From Streptomyces collinus (GTDB lineage Bacteria; Actinomycetota; Actinomycetes; Streptomycetales; Streptomycetaceae): a DNA stretch of 64,000 nt. A model generated the notes under the pieces. That model was given only the letters and a program-made list of their open reading frames with translations. It searched no databases and was not told the DNA's origin. The DNA is taken from NCBI RefSeq assembly GCF_031348265.1, contig NZ_CP133771.1, forward strand, positions 1,054,001 through 1,118,000, in the 5' to 3' direction. A program made the translations under genes and the position numbers. The number at the start of each line of letters is the position of its first letter. Within the stretch, counting starts at the first letter, position 1. Positions 17,475 to 26,145 of this stretch are shown here, piece by piece.

Positions 17475-18221
17475 TCACTCGCGCCCCCTGGCCAGGTAGT
17501 CCGCCAGGCTGACGGTGGTCCGCGGGCGCTCCGCCTCCCGGGGCCGGGCCCGGCCGCCGCCCTGCGGCGTGCCGCCGGCCGTGACCTCCAGCCGTCCGAT
17601 CTGCACCCGCACGACCTGCTCGGCCGGTCTCCCCGGGCGCCGGGCCGCGGCCTGCCGGACGGCGTCCCGTGCGGCCGCCGTGTCCGCCGCGCTGGGGAGC
17701 AGCGGGGCGGACACGGCGGGGGGAGCGGCGTCCGCACCAGGGGGGGTCGGTGCGGGCGCCGCGCTCGTGGGGGCCGTGCCCTCGGGACGGTCCCGGCCCG
17801 CCGCGCGGCGCGCGGTGCCGGGGACCGGCCGCAGCGCGGGGCGCACGGGCGGGGCGGGACGCGGCAGCGGTTCCCCGGGCTCGGCGGGCCGGACGGGGCG
17901 GGCCGTGGGTTCGCCGGGCGCGGGGGTCTGCTCGGTCCGTACGACCGTCCGCTCCCGTTCGGTACGGACGACCTCGCGGGCCGCCGGGGGTGCCGGGGCC
18001 GGCCGGGTCTCGGCGGTGGGGGCGGCGGCCGGCCACAGCGGCTCGGCGCCGTCCGGGGCCGGTGCGGTCGCCCGGACCGCTTCGGTCCGTTCGAACGGTC
18101 CGGCCAGCCGCGGCCGTACCAGCACCACGCCGGGTCGCCGCGCGGCGGGTGACGCGTGCCGGGCGAGCAGCCGGTCGAGGAAGTCGGGCTCCGGCCGCCC
18201 GTCCGGGGTGGACTCAGACAT
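17475..18221 (-). CDS. Pro/Ala/Arg-rich eCIS locus protein, unknown function
   Basis: This 248-aa protein has a short structured-looking N-terminus (FLDRLLARHASPAARRPGV), a long low-complexity Pro/Ala/Arg/Glu linker (~45-190), and a C-terminal patch VVRVQIGRLEVTAG followed by TTVSLADYLARG. The VRVQIGRLEV and LADYL motifs recall a short conserved tail seen in a Pro-rich gene of actinobacterial phage-tail-like loci, but I cannot name a function. The ATG at 18221 overlaps the chaperone stop; a GTG six bases upstream is possible. Position between the gp28-like chaperone and the cap suggests a role in particle assembly. Confidence 0.7.
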   Translation of the reverse strand: MSESTPDGRPEPDFLDRLLARHASPAARRPGVVLVRPRLAGPFERTEAVRATAPAPDGAEPLWPAAAPTAETRPAPAPPAAREVVRTERERTVVRTEQTPAPGEPTARPVRPAEPGEPLPRPAPPVRPALRPVPGTARRAAGRDRPEGTAPTSAAPAPTPPGADAAPPAVSAPLLPSAADTAAARDAVRQAAARRPGRPAEQVVRVQIGRLEVTAGGTPQGGGRARPREAERPRTTVSLADYLARGRE

Positions 18222-18948
18222 CCGCACACAGCTCCAGGTAGTAGCGGCGCCGCAGCGGGCTGAGCGCCAGGATCTCCGGCTCGCTCCAGCCGTACGCGGT
18301 GGCGAGCAGATGGACGTCGAGCAGGAGGTCCCGGGCCCAGGCGTCCAGTTCGGTCCACAGGTAGGAGGCGATGTCCAGCTCGGCCCGGGTGCCCTTCCCG
18401 CAGTCGGGGCAGGCGACGGTGAGCGTGACGTCGCCGCCCGGGTCGGCGGCCTGGGCGGCCTCGGCGATCCGGCGCTGCACGGCGGCGGGCAGCGCGTCCG
18501 CCGCGACGGGCTGCCCGTCGTGTACGGCGTCGGCCACGCACCGCGCCAGCAGGGCCCGGCGCGGGTCGGCCGCCCGGGCCGCCGCCGTCAGGTCGGCGAC
18601 GCCGGGCACCCGGAACCGGACCTCCCAGCCGTCCTCGGCGATCCGCACCAGCGGTTCGCCCCGGCCGGCCAGGCCGCGGGCGAAGTCCCCGGCGTCCAGC
18701 TCGAACTCCATGTCCGCGCCGCACGCCGAGCAGTCCAGGCGCACCTGCATCCGCTCGCCGAACAGCGCCCGGCGCAGGGCGAACAAGTCGGCTTCCCGCT
18801 CCCCGACCGGCAGCGCCAGCAGTGCCTGCTGATCACCGCCCAGGTCCGGCCGGGCGGCGAGGTGCAGCAGCAGGGCGCGCCCGGCCGGGTCCTGGGCCAG
18901 CCCGCTCTCCCAGGTGGCCAGAACGTCGGCCGCCTGTGTGATGGCCAT
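18214..18948 (-). CDS. gp28-like baseplate hub assembly chaperone, zinc-finger type
   Basis: This 244-aa protein resembles the T4-family baseplate hub assembly chaperone group found beside tube genes. Two Cys-X2-Cys pairs, CSACG near residue 76 and CPDCG near 181, probably bind zinc. Between them are helical segments (LTAAARAADPRRALLARCV), and the end reads LLATAYGWSEPEILALSPLRRRYYLEL, a signature of this family in Actinobacteria. It is not expected in the mature particle. The start is ATG with GGGGGAGG upstream. It is separated from the tube gene by about 100 bp holding an interspersed repeat, unlike its neighbours, which overlap. Confidence 0.8.
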   Translation of the reverse strand: MAITQAADVLATWESGLAQDPAGRALLLHLAARPDLGGDQQALLALPVGEREADLFALRRALFGERMQVRLDCSACGADMEFELDAGDFARGLAGRGEPLVRIAEDGWEVRFRVPGVADLTAAARAADPRRALLARCVADAVHDGQPVAADALPAAVQRRIAEAAQAADPGGDVTLTVACPDCGKGTRAELDIASYLWTELDAWARDLLLDVHLLATAYGWSEPEILALSPLRRRYYLELCADV

Positions 18949-18965
18949 GCCTCCCCCAGTACGTG

Positions 18966-19030
18966 CCCCATAGGGGCGCGGGGAACTGCGCGACCAGCCC
19001 CCACGAACCCGCAGACGAACAACAACCCCA
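18966..19030. repeat. Streptomyces interspersed intergenic repeat
   Basis: This segment holds a CCCC-ata-GGGG hairpin (18966-18976) followed by GCGCGGGGAACTGCGCGACC and a C/A-rich tail. I recognise it as a short repeat scattered in many copies between genes of Streptomyces genomes. Here it lies between the tube and chaperone genes, inside the eCIS operon, where it may act as an RNA hairpin affecting expression or stability. Copy number cannot be counted from this window. Confidence 0.7.
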
Positions 19031-19053
19031 CCGCGGCGCCGACCAGCGGAGCG

Positions 19054-19578
19054 CTACGCCGGGTTCAGGAACGAGGGCTCCTCCGGCTCGGGCACCTCGT
19101 AGTCCCGTTCCCAGCCCTCGCATTCGAGCTTCAGCGACTGGATGGCGACCGCGTTGGCGTTGGCGTCCAGTTCGCCGAGGACCTGGTACTCGCTCGGCCA
19201 GGTCCGGTACAGCTTGTGCGAGACGGCGACCTGCCCGGCCTCGTTGAGGACCTGGATCACGATGTCCTTGCGGAAATCCGCCAGGGACACCTCCGAGCCG
19301 AGGCCCGCGCCGACCTGCCAGACCTTGTTGGCCCAGCGGTCGAACTCGGGGTCGTGGGTGACGCCGCGTTCCAGGGTGATGCCCTCGAACTCGGAGCGGC
19401 CCGGCGACTTGCGCGGGGAGGAGGGGTCGCCGCCGTGCCGGTGCTTGACGACCTCGGTGGTCCGCTTCAGCGGACTGATCTTGCTGATGCCGGCGACCGT
19501 CCGACCGTCCCACAGGACCAGGAACTTGAAGTTCTTGTACGGGTCGAAGCGATGGGCGTTGACCGTGAACTCTGCCAT
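19054..19578 (-). CDS. eCIS inner tube protein
   Basis: This 174-aa protein is the inner tube subunit that stacks in hexameric rings within the sheath. It has the 'phage tail region' pattern: FDPYKNFKFLVLWDGRTVAGISKIS, TEVVKHRHGGDPSSPRKSPG, EGITLERGVTHDPEFDRWANKV, then DIVIQVLNEAG and a final ECEGWERDYE. The start MAEFTVNAHRF follows GAGGAC. It lies 33 bp after the sheath gene, the usual pairing. In Streptomyces the assembled particle is reported to stay cytosolic, which fits the lack of export signals here. Confidence 0.93.
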   Translation of the reverse strand: MAEFTVNAHRFDPYKNFKFLVLWDGRTVAGISKISPLKRTTEVVKHRHGGDPSSPRKSPGRSEFEGITLERGVTHDPEFDRWANKVWQVGAGLGSEVSLADFRKDIVIQVLNEAGQVAVSHKLYRTWPSEYQVLGELDANANAVAIQSLKLECEGWERDYEVPEPEEPSFLNPA

Positions 19579-19611
19579 CGAAATGTCCTCAGGGGTTCCT
19601 TGGAGCTTTCC

Positions 19612-21471
19612 TTAGAGCGCGAACTGCCCGGACGTCTGCTGGATCCTGACGACCACGAACTCGGCCGGGCGGACCGGCGCGATGCCGACCAGGACGTTGA
19701 CGACACCGTTCTCGATGTCCTCGGCGGTCGTGGTGTCGGCGTCGCACTTGACGAAGTAGGCCTCGCGGGGCGTGCCGCCCTTGAAGGCGCCCTGGCGGAA
19801 CAGCGTGTGCAGGTACGAGGAGGCGGCGAGCCTGATCTGCTGCCACAGGTTCTCGTCGTTGGGCTCGAACACCACCCACTGCAGGCCCCGTTGCAGGCTC
19901 TCCTCGACGTGCAGCGCGAGCCGCCGGACGGGGACGTACTTCCACTCGCTGTCGAGGGCGTCGGAGCCTTCCAGGGTGCGGGCGCCCCAGACCACGGGGC
20001 CGGTCACCGGGAAGGTGCGCAGGCAGTTGACGCCCAGCGGGTTGAGCAGGCCGGTCTCGCGGTCGGTCAGGTCGACCGTGAGCGAGTGCACGCCGGCGAG
20101 CCGGGCCTCGGTGCCGGCCGGGGCCTTCCACACGCCGCGCTCGGAGTCCGTACGGGCGATGACGCCCGCGACGGCGCCGGACGGCGGGAAGGATCGCAGC
20201 CGGCCCGTGAGCGGGTCGGTGAGCTGCAGGTGCGGGAAGTACAGGCCCGCGTGGTTGCCGCGCACGGCGTCGAAGGCTGCGAGTCCGGCGCGGGCCGTGT
20301 CGACGCTGACCCAGGTGCCGGGCGCGTCGACGAGCAGGAAGATCCGCCGCTCCTGGCACAGGCGCTGCGCTGCGGAGACGACGGTGAGGGCGTCCTCGGT
20401 CTTCTCGTAGGCGGCGAGTTCGGGCAGCGCGAGCAGGTTGACGTCGGCGACGCCGCGCAGCGCCTGGATGCCGGACTTGTCGGCCTCGGAGCCGATGAGG
20501 TCGCGCGGCCCGGGCGCCTCGCCGTCCTCGCCGCCCTCCAGCGGGAAGACGGGCGGGTTGACGGAGGCCTCCAGGCCCAGGTCGTTGGCGCACTCGCCGA
20601 GGAAGCGGACGACGTCGTCGGGGTCGGTGGAGCCGGCGACGACCTGGACGCGGCGGCCGAAGGCGGTGACCTCGGCGCCGGCAAAGGCGTGCTTGCCGGG
20701 CGCGTCGGGCAGGGCACGCAGCTTGCGCTCCAGCAGCAGCGCCAGCTCGGCGACGGAGGACGGGGCCTCGCCGTCACAGTCGGGGTCGAAGAGGGTGAAC
20801 TCCCGCTCCACGTCGCCGATCTTGACGGTGAGGTCGACGGCGAGGTCGGGCAGCTCGTGCCCGAACGGCTTGGAGACGGTGCCGGACGGGTCGGGCCGGC
20901 CCTCGCCGACGACCTCGACGCGGATCAGCCGGGAGCCGGCGTTGACGACGGTCTGCACGTACCGGCCGTTGGCGGGGTCGGTGGACAGGCCGGTGAAGCT
21001 CTCACGGGCCTCGCCCTTGGCGTCGAAGACGCGCAGGTTGAAGGTCTCGTCGGGGCAGGGCGTGTCGTGGTCGACGGCGACGCGCAGGCCGTTGCCCCAC
21101 ACGCCGGGCTCCTTGGCGTGCACGGCGAGGGCGCGGCTCTCGCTGTGGCCCTCGGTGGATTCCAGCGTGACGCAGGCGGCCTTGCCGCTGCCGGCCTTGG
21201 CGACCCGGACGATCACCGCGACGGTGCCGCCGTTGCCGAAGAACTGGTGGACGGCGTAGCCGACGGCGCTCCGGGCGCTCAGGCCCCCGAAGCGGCGCTC
21301 GAATTCGGTGAAGCTGGTGACCCGCACCGGCTCGTTCAGCGGACCACGCCGGGTGTGGCCCACGAAGGCGGTCACCGAAGTGGTCAGGGTCGAGATGGTG
21401 CGGGTGCTGCTGGGAAGCTCTTCGACGTAGACACCGGGATACGTCGGCTTGGCGGCGCTCACTGCACTCAT
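19612..21471 (-). CDS. eCIS contractile sheath protein
   Basis: This 619-aa protein is the sheath subunit that contracts to drive the tube. The N-terminus has the tail-sheath signature YPGVYVEELPSSTRTI and TSVTAFVGHTRRGP. The C-terminus has the conserved handshake block (NCLRTFPVTGPVVWGARTL, then KYVPVRRLALHVEESLQRGL and WVVFEPND, LWQQIRLA, LF-QGAF-G, FVKCD). The middle 200 residues form an extra outer domain, so it is longer than minimal sheaths. An ATG at 21477 two codons upstream (MPMSAVS) is equally possible; both lie behind AGGAGGGGG. It is the first gene of the cluster, so the promoter should lie upstream. Confidence 0.95.
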   Translation of the reverse strand: MSAVSAAKPTYPGVYVEELPSSTRTISTLTTSVTAFVGHTRRGPLNEPVRVTSFTEFERRFGGLSARSAVGYAVHQFFGNGGTVAVIVRVAKAGSGKAACVTLESTEGHSESRALAVHAKEPGVWGNGLRVAVDHDTPCPDETFNLRVFDAKGEARESFTGLSTDPANGRYVQTVVNAGSRLIRVEVVGEGRPDPSGTVSKPFGHELPDLAVDLTVKIGDVEREFTLFDPDCDGEAPSSVAELALLLERKLRALPDAPGKHAFAGAEVTAFGRRVQVVAGSTDPDDVVRFLGECANDLGLEASVNPPVFPLEGGEDGEAPGPRDLIGSEADKSGIQALRGVADVNLLALPELAAYEKTEDALTVVSAAQRLCQERRIFLLVDAPGTWVSVDTARAGLAAFDAVRGNHAGLYFPHLQLTDPLTGRLRSFPPSGAVAGVIARTDSERGVWKAPAGTEARLAGVHSLTVDLTDRETGLLNPLGVNCLRTFPVTGPVVWGARTLEGSDALDSEWKYVPVRRLALHVEESLQRGLQWVVFEPNDENLWQQIRLAASSYLHTLFRQGAFKGGTPREAYFVKCDADTTTAEDIENGVVNVLVGIAPVRPAEFVVVRIQQTSGQFAL

Positions 21472-22163
21472 CGGCATTCCCCCTCCTGTCCCTGTATCGG
21501 GCACCCGATGAAGGCACCAAGAGGCGGTGAGGGAGGGACGTTCCGGGTGGTGCGCGAAGGTGCCACTCACCCCGTCGGCAGTGGTCACGCGCACGTCATC
21601 AGTTCCCCCGTCGGTGCCCGTGCTGTCGGTCGCACGGGCCAAGCGCATCGCTTGTGACTCCTGATGCTCAAGTGCTCAACCCACCCTGCTGGGTTCGGAG
21701 TTGGCCGAACAAGACGGGTTCTGGCCAGCACGGCGGAAGGTTTTGTGAAGGCAAACTTCCCGGATCCGCACATCGCGCCCGCGCGCCCTCGTGAACCGGT
21801 CCACACCTCCCGCACACCGGTGGGCCGGAGGGGCGGACGGCATGCCTGATGGACCCGCGTCCGCGGCGGCGGCGTCCGGCGCTCCTCGACTTCTCCCCGA
21901 GTCGCACACACCGTTCGGTGGCCGAATCCGTCGGGGCGGTATGGACGCGCACGAAGTTGATCGCGGACTTACGGGACGCACCCACGGGTGCCCCCTTTCG
22001 ACCGGGACATGCCCGACCCAAACGCCAGACCACGCCACCCCTTCCGGGCCGTAGAAATATCTACGAGCATGGCTACGGCCGGGCGGCACGCGGAACCCGC
22101 GGGTCACCGGCCCGTGTCCCGTGCGCGCCCGACCGCGGCGCCGCCGACTGTGCTGGGGTGGCC
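21472..22163. other. Divergent intergenic region upstream of the eCIS operon
   Basis: About 690 bp with no convincing gene. It must hold the promoter of the sheath-first eCIS operon (minus strand) and the promoter for the plus-strand gene at 22164. Two overlapping inverted repeats at 21678-21710 are the only clear structures. The short open frames here lack ribosome binding sites and typical codon bias, and I treat them as chance. Confidence 0.6.
21678..21710. promoter_or_regulatory. Overlapping inverted repeats, candidate operator for eCIS operon
   Basis: Two perfect 6-bp inverted repeats, each with a 6-bp spacer, overlap: AACCCA-N6-TGGGTT (21678-21695) and GTTCGG-N6-CCGAAC (21693-21710). 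A short direct repeat TGCTCA lies just to the left. They sit about 210-240 bp upstream of the sheath start. They could bind a dimeric regulator; a transcript hairpin is the alternative. No regulator can be assigned. Confidence 0.35.
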
Positions 22164-22652
22164 ATGCAGAGCGTCATGTGGAAGCAAGCCGTCGAGTGGC
22201 TCGCCGCGGCCGCCACGGACCCCCAGGAGTGCAAGCGGGAGTGGGACTACGGCGCGGGAACGGTGCTCGTGGAGGCCGGGCGGTACTGGGACGTGCTCAG
22301 CGTCCCCGACCGGCTCGGCCTCCTCGCACTGGACATCCTGTGGCGCGATCCGCTGAAGGTGCCCGGCCCCACCCTGGTGGACTGCGCGGCCCGCAGAGTG
22401 GGGTTCTTCCTGCCGCCCGACCCGGTCAGCGAATGGATCGGCTTCGGCGTACGGCACGTCGGCCGGGGCTCCTGGGTCGCCGTGCCGCCGCCGTACCGGC
22501 CCGCCGGCCGTCTGGAGTGGCTCGTCCCGCCGGACGGAACCGGCGCGCTGCACACCCCGGGCACGCTCGAATCGGCGCTGCGGGAGGCCAGTGGAACCCT
22601 CGCGGTGCTCGCGCCGGTCAGCGCGGAGCCGGCGGTGCCGGACGGCTGGTGA
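22164..22652 (+). CDS. Conserved Streptomyces protein of unknown function
   Basis: This 162-aa protein belongs to a family I have seen repeatedly in Streptomyces without known function. Marks are WDVLSVPDRLGLLALDILWR, GPTLVDCAARRVGFFLPPDP, GRGSWVAVPPPYR and EWLVPPDGTG. Relatives often occur next to small regulators. It has no signal peptide, membrane segment or known catalytic motif. The start at ATG 22164 (MQSVMWK) is chosen; a GTG two codons upstream is possible. Its 3' end overlaps the end of the convergent gene by 35 bp. Confidence 0.75.
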   Translation: MQSVMWKQAVEWLAAAATDPQECKREWDYGAGTVLVEAGRYWDVLSVPDRLGLLALDILWRDPLKVPGPTLVDCAARRVGFFLPPDPVSEWIGFGVRHVGRGSWVAVPPPYRPAGRLEWLVPPDGTGALHTPGTLESALREASGTLAVLAPVSAEPAVPDGW

Positions 22653-23019
22653 GACGGGCTCCGGCAGAGAGCCCAGCGATCCCCGGGCGGCGGCCGGAGG
22701 CAGGGCGGGTGCCACCGGGGGCGGCCCCCGCCGGGTTCCGGCCGGCAGCGGGGTGAGGAGCCGCGGCGACGACCGGGCCCATGTGCCGGCCGGCGGGCCA
22801 GGAGGTGACGGCGGTCCAGGTCTCGCTCTCGGCCGGTGCGGCGAAGGAGACCCACTGGCCGTCGCGGTGCTCCGGGACCGTGTGGCCGCGCGCCTCCCAC
22901 TCGGCGACCAGGGCCGCGTAGATCGGCGGGTGTCCCGTGTATCCGGCGGTGAGTTCGGCGTACGAGCGGGGCGCGGCGTCGTTCCCGGGAAGCCGCCGCG
23001 CCGTCTCCGTGCTGTCCAT
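22618..23019 (-). CDS. Small hypothetical protein
   Basis: This 133-aa frame has a structured-looking N-terminal half (SYAELTAGYTGHPPIYAALVAEWEARGHTVP, with WVSFAA and WTAVTSWPAG) and a Pro/Ala/Arg-rich tail. The YAEL...YTGHPPIYAALVAEW pattern resembles small Streptomyces proteins, which supports a real gene. No clear ribosome binding site precedes the ATG at 23019, and the tail overlaps the convergent gene, so the C-terminal part may be less reliable. Function unknown. Confidence 0.5.
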   Translation of the reverse strand: MDSTETARRLPGNDAAPRSYAELTAGYTGHPPIYAALVAEWEARGHTVPEHRDGQWVSFAAPAESETWTAVTSWPAGRHMGPVVAAAPHPAAGRNPAGAAPGGTRPASGRRPGIAGLSAGARLTSRPAPPAPR

Positions 23020-23249
23020 GCCAGGGGAACGCGGCGCCGCACACCGGTGGTACGCGGGCCGGGCCCCGTCCGTCGGGTCGAGTGAACCCGTCACCCGTTC
23101 GGCGGCACGGGGGCACCGGACAAACATCCAGTCAGGCGGTCGCACGTTCAGAACAGCTGACCCGGTCCGGCGGAATTCTCGACCGGGGCGGGCGCATCCG
23201 GTAACACTGACCTCACGCCGAGAAACCGGTACGACGGCAGGGAGAGGCC

Positions 23250-24473
23250 ATGTCACAGCGCCCTGACCTCAAGCAGCGCAGGGCCGTGCTGGAGCACGAG
23301 TGGTCCCGCTGGGTGCCGCGGCTGAGCGTCCCGGGCGCGCGGCCGGGCGGCACCGCGACGCTGCGCCACGAGGTGACCGAGTCCTGGGCGCGTTCGCTGG
23401 GCAGTGTGGACCCGGGCCGGGACAGCGCCCCGGTCACCGACGGCGGCGAGGTGCACGAGCGCTGGACGTCCTCACCGCTGTACCGGCCGGTGTCCGCCCT
23501 CGCCGGGGAGCTGCACAGCATCGCCGAGGACGCCGGGTTCGTCACCGCGGTCACCGACGAGGCCGGCACCATCCTGTGGACCTGCGGCGGCCCGACCATG
23601 CGCCGCCGTGCCGAGCAGGTCAACTTCGCGCCGGGCGGCCGCTGGGACGAGCAGGCCATGGGCACCAACGCGCTCTCCCTCGCCCTGCGCACCGGCCGCC
23701 CCAGCTCCGTCTTCTCGGCCGAGCATCTGGTGTCCGCCCTGCACGGCTGGGTCTGCTACTGCGCCCCCGTGCACGGCCGCGACGGCCGCGTCCTCGGCGT
23801 GCTGGACCTGTCCACGACCTGGGACCGCTCGCACCCCCTGGCCATGTCCACCGTCCGCACGCTGGTGTCGACGATCGAGGCCCGACTGACCACGGAGGCG
23901 CCCCGCCCGGGCCGGCTGCGGCTCACGTGCCTGGGCTCCGAACAGGCCGTGCACGAGGGGCGGCCGCTCCCCCTGCGCCCCCGCCAACTGGAGATCCTCA
24001 CCCTCCTCGCCCTCGAACCCGAGGGCTTCTCACCGGAGCGGCTGCGGGCGGCCCTGTACGGCGACCGGCCGGTCACGTCCTCCACCTTCAAGGCGGAGAT
24101 CTCCCACCTGCGCCGGGCGCTGGGCGGTGCGATATCCCCCCGCCACTACGCCCTCACCGCGCCGGTGTCCTGCGACGCCGCCGATGTCCTGCGCGCCCTG
24201 GAGCAGGGCGACACGGACACCGCGCTGCGCCGCTGGGGCGGACCGCTCCTGCCCCGCTCCGAGGCTCCCGGCATCGAGGAGTGGCGCACGCGCCTCGAAG
24301 TGGCGGTACGCGAGGCCGTGCTGGCGAGCACGCGCGCCGAACACGCCCTGCGCTACGGCGAACGGGCCCCGTACGACACCGAGGTCCACGAGCACGCGCT
24401 GCGGCTGCTCGGCCCGGACGACACGCGCCGCGCGATCGCGAGGGGCCGGCTGACGGCGTCCCTGCGCGACTGA
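23250..24473 (+). CDS. GAF-domain transcriptional regulator of the aldehyde dehydrogenase
   Basis: This 407-aa protein has an N-terminal GAF-type sensory region (~residues 60-215) with TAVTDEAGTILWTCGGP, GGRWDEQAMGTNALSLAL and GWVCYCAPVHGRDGRVLGVLDLS, as in the sensor half of AcoR-like regulators. It lacks a σ54 AAA+ domain. The C-terminal half (~220-310) has a winged-helix-like pattern (LPLRPRQLEILTLLALEPEGFSPERL, STFKAEISHLRRAL), which probably binds DNA. Its gene lies 99 bp upstream of an aldehyde dehydrogenase in the same direction, a pairing common in Actinobacteria. It probably controls that gene in response to an alcohol or aldehyde signal. Confidence 0.85.
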   Translation: MSQRPDLKQRRAVLEHEWSRWVPRLSVPGARPGGTATLRHEVTESWARSLGSVDPGRDSAPVTDGGEVHERWTSSPLYRPVSALAGELHSIAEDAGFVTAVTDEAGTILWTCGGPTMRRRAEQVNFAPGGRWDEQAMGTNALSLALRTGRPSSVFSAEHLVSALHGWVCYCAPVHGRDGRVLGVLDLSTTWDRSHPLAMSTVRTLVSTIEARLTTEAPRPGRLRLTCLGSEQAVHEGRPLPLRPRQLEILTLLALEPEGFSPERLRAALYGDRPVTSSTFKAEISHLRRALGGAISPRHYALTAPVSCDAADVLRALEQGDTDTALRRWGGPLLPRSEAPGIEEWRTRLEVAVREAVLASTRAEHALRYGERAPYDTEVHEHALRLLGPDDTRRAIARGRLTASLRD

Positions 24474-24572
24474 CGTCCGCGCCCCGCGGCACCAACCTTG
24501 CGCCAACCTCCCGGGAGCACAGTGAGGGACGTCGCAACCGTCCCGCACCGCCCTTCACCGAGGAGAGCCGCC

Positions 24573-26090
24573 ATGGTGTACGCGCAGCCAGGAACCGAAG
24601 GCAGCATCGTCACCTTCGCCCGCCGCTACGACAACTTCATCGACGGCGACTGGACAGCGCCCGTCGAGGGCCGCTACTTCGAGAACCCGACGCCCGTGAC
24701 CGGCAAGGTCTTCTGCGAGGTCGCCCGTTCCACCGCGGCCGACGTCGACCTGGCCCTGGACGCCGCGCACCGGGCGGCCGACCGGTGGGGCCGCACGTCC
24801 ACGACGGAACGCGCGAACATCCTCAACAGGATCGCGGACCGCATCGAGCAGAACCTGGAGAAGATCGCGGTCGCCGAGACGTGGGAGAACGGCAAGCCGG
24901 TCCGCGAGACCCTGGCCGCCGACATCCCGCTGGCCGTGGACCACTTCCGGTACTTCGCCGGAGTCGTCCGCGCGCAGGAGGGCAGCATCGCGGAGATCGA
25001 CGCCGACACGGTCGCGTACCACTTCCACGAGCCGCTGGGCGTGGTCGGGCAGATCATCCCCTGGAACTTCCCCATTCTCATGGCCACTTGGAAGCTCGCC
25101 CCGGCCCTGGCCGCGGGCAACTGCGTCGTCATCAAACCGGCCGAGCAGACCCCGGTCAGTCTGCTCTACGTCATCGACCTGATCGCCGACCTGCTCCCGC
25201 CGGGCGTGGTCAACGTCGTCAACGGCTTCGGCGTGGAGGCGGGCAAGCCCCTGGCGTCGAGCCCGCGGGTGGCCAAGGTGGCATTCACCGGCGAGACCAC
25301 GACCGGCCGCCTGATCATGCAGTACGCGAGCGAGAACATCATCCCCGTCACCCTGGAACTGGGCGGCAAGAGCCCCAACATCTTCCTGCCCGACGTCATG
25401 GCGGCCGACGACGACTTCCTGGACAAGGCGGTCGAGGGCTTCGTGATGTTCGCCCTCAACCAGGGCGAGGTCTGCACCTGCCCGTCCCGCGCCCTCATCC
25501 CCTCCTCCATCTATGACGACTTCATGGCCCGCTGCGTCGAACGCACCCGGGCCATCGTCGGCGGCGACCCGCTGGACCCGGCCACGATGATCGGCGCGCA
25601 GGCGAGCAACGACCAGTACGAGAAGATCCTCTCCTACCTCGACATCGGCAGGAAGGAGGGCGCGGAGCTCGTCACGGGCGGCAACCCCCGCGCGGTGCCC
25701 GGTCTGGAGGGCGGCTACTACATCGAGCCGACCATCTTCCGCGGCACCAACGACATGCGCATCTTCCAGGAGGAGATCTTCGGCCCGGTCGTCTCGGTCA
25801 CGACGTACGACTCGGTCGACGAGGCCCTGAAGATCGCCAACGACACGCTGTACGGCCTCGGCGCGGGCGTCTGGACCCGCGACGGCAACACGGCGTACCG
25901 CCTGGGCCGCGAGATCAAGGCGGGCCGGGTATGGACCAACTGCTACCACGCATACCCGGCGCACGCGGCGTTCGGCGGCTACAAGAAGTCGGGCATGGGA
26001 CGTGAGACGCACAAGATGATGCTCGATCACTATCAGCAGACGAAGAACCTGCTGGTGTCGTACTCGCCGAAGAAGCTGGGCTTCTTCTAG
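24573..26090 (+). CDS. Aldehyde dehydrogenase (acetaldehyde dehydrogenase type)
   Basis: This 505-aa NAD(P)-dependent aldehyde dehydrogenase oxidises an aldehyde, likely acetaldehyde or a related short aldehyde, to the acid. Key sites are visible: PWNFP (oxyanion Asn region), FTGETTTGR (cofactor loop), LELGGKSP with general base E262, and [10 protein letters not shown] with catalytic C301 (C303 next to it). The CTC motif is typical of the ExaC/AcoD group. The start MVYAQPG follows GAGGAGAGCC. A GAF regulator lies upstream. The last 56 bp are repeated at 28281-28336, and a terminator follows the stop. Confidence 0.93.
   Translation: MVYAQPGTEGSIVTFARRYDNFIDGDWTAPVEGRYFENPTPVTGKVFCEVARSTAADVDLALDAAHRAADRWGRTSTTERANILNRIADRIEQNLEKIAVAETWENGKPVRETLAADIPLAVDHFRYFAGVVRAQEGSIAEIDADTVAYHFHEPLGVVGQIIPWNFPILMATWKLAPALAAGNCVVIKPAEQTPVSLLYVIDLIADLLPPGVVNVVNGFGVEAGKPLASSPRVAKVAFTGETTTGRLIMQYASENIIPVTLELGGKSPNIFLPDVMAADDDFLDKAVEGFVMFALNQGEVCTCPSRALIPSSIYDDFMARCVERTRAIVGGDPLDPATMIGAQASNDQYEKILSYLDIGRKEGAELVTGGNPRAVPGLEGGYYIEPTIFRGTNDMRIFQEEIFGPVVSVTTYDSVDEALKIANDTLYGLGAGVWTRDGNTAYRLGREIKAGRVWTNCYHAYPAHAAFGGYKKSGMGRETHKMMLDHYQQTKNLLVSYSPKKLGFF
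26035..26090 (+). repeat. Left direct repeat (aldehyde dehydrogenase 3' end)
   Basis: The last 56 bp of the aldehyde dehydrogenase gene, from AGCAGACGAAGAACC to the stop TAG. The same 56 bp recur at 28281-28336 with one mismatch (T at 26077, C in the other copy), and both copies are followed by a G/C-rich hairpin. This marks the left edge of a 2.2-kb inserted or duplicated segment. Confidence 0.9.
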
Positions 26091-26101
26091 GCACAGAAAA
26101 C

Positions 26102-26137
26102 GGGTGCCTGACCTGGGCAGATGCCCGTCAGGCGCCC
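26102..26137 (+). terminator. Terminator of aldehyde dehydrogenase gene
   Basis: A stem of GGGTGCCTGAC with GTCAGGCGCCC (one G-T wobble) encloses an inner GGGCA/TGCCC stem, 12 bp after the stop codon. There is no clear T-run, as is common in Streptomyces. Confidence 0.75.
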
Positions 26138-26145
26138 ATCTGCAT

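Noticed and set aside
17515..21657. A 1,380-codon open frame on the plus strand across the tube and sheath genes
   Set aside because: It lies antisense to genes with clear family matches and has low-complexity Gly/Val/Asp-rich translation, the usual shadow of high-GC coding DNA.
21664..21849. A 61-codon plus-strand frame upstream of the eCIS operon
   Set aside because: No ribosome binding site, Cys/Arg/Pro-rich translation without a family pattern, and it lies in a likely promoter region.
22104..23042. A 312-codon minus-strand frame overlapping the unknown genes at 22-23 kb
   Set aside because: It covers the plus-strand gene with good family resemblance and is Arg/Pro/Thr-rich; the smaller frame 22618-23019 is more credible.
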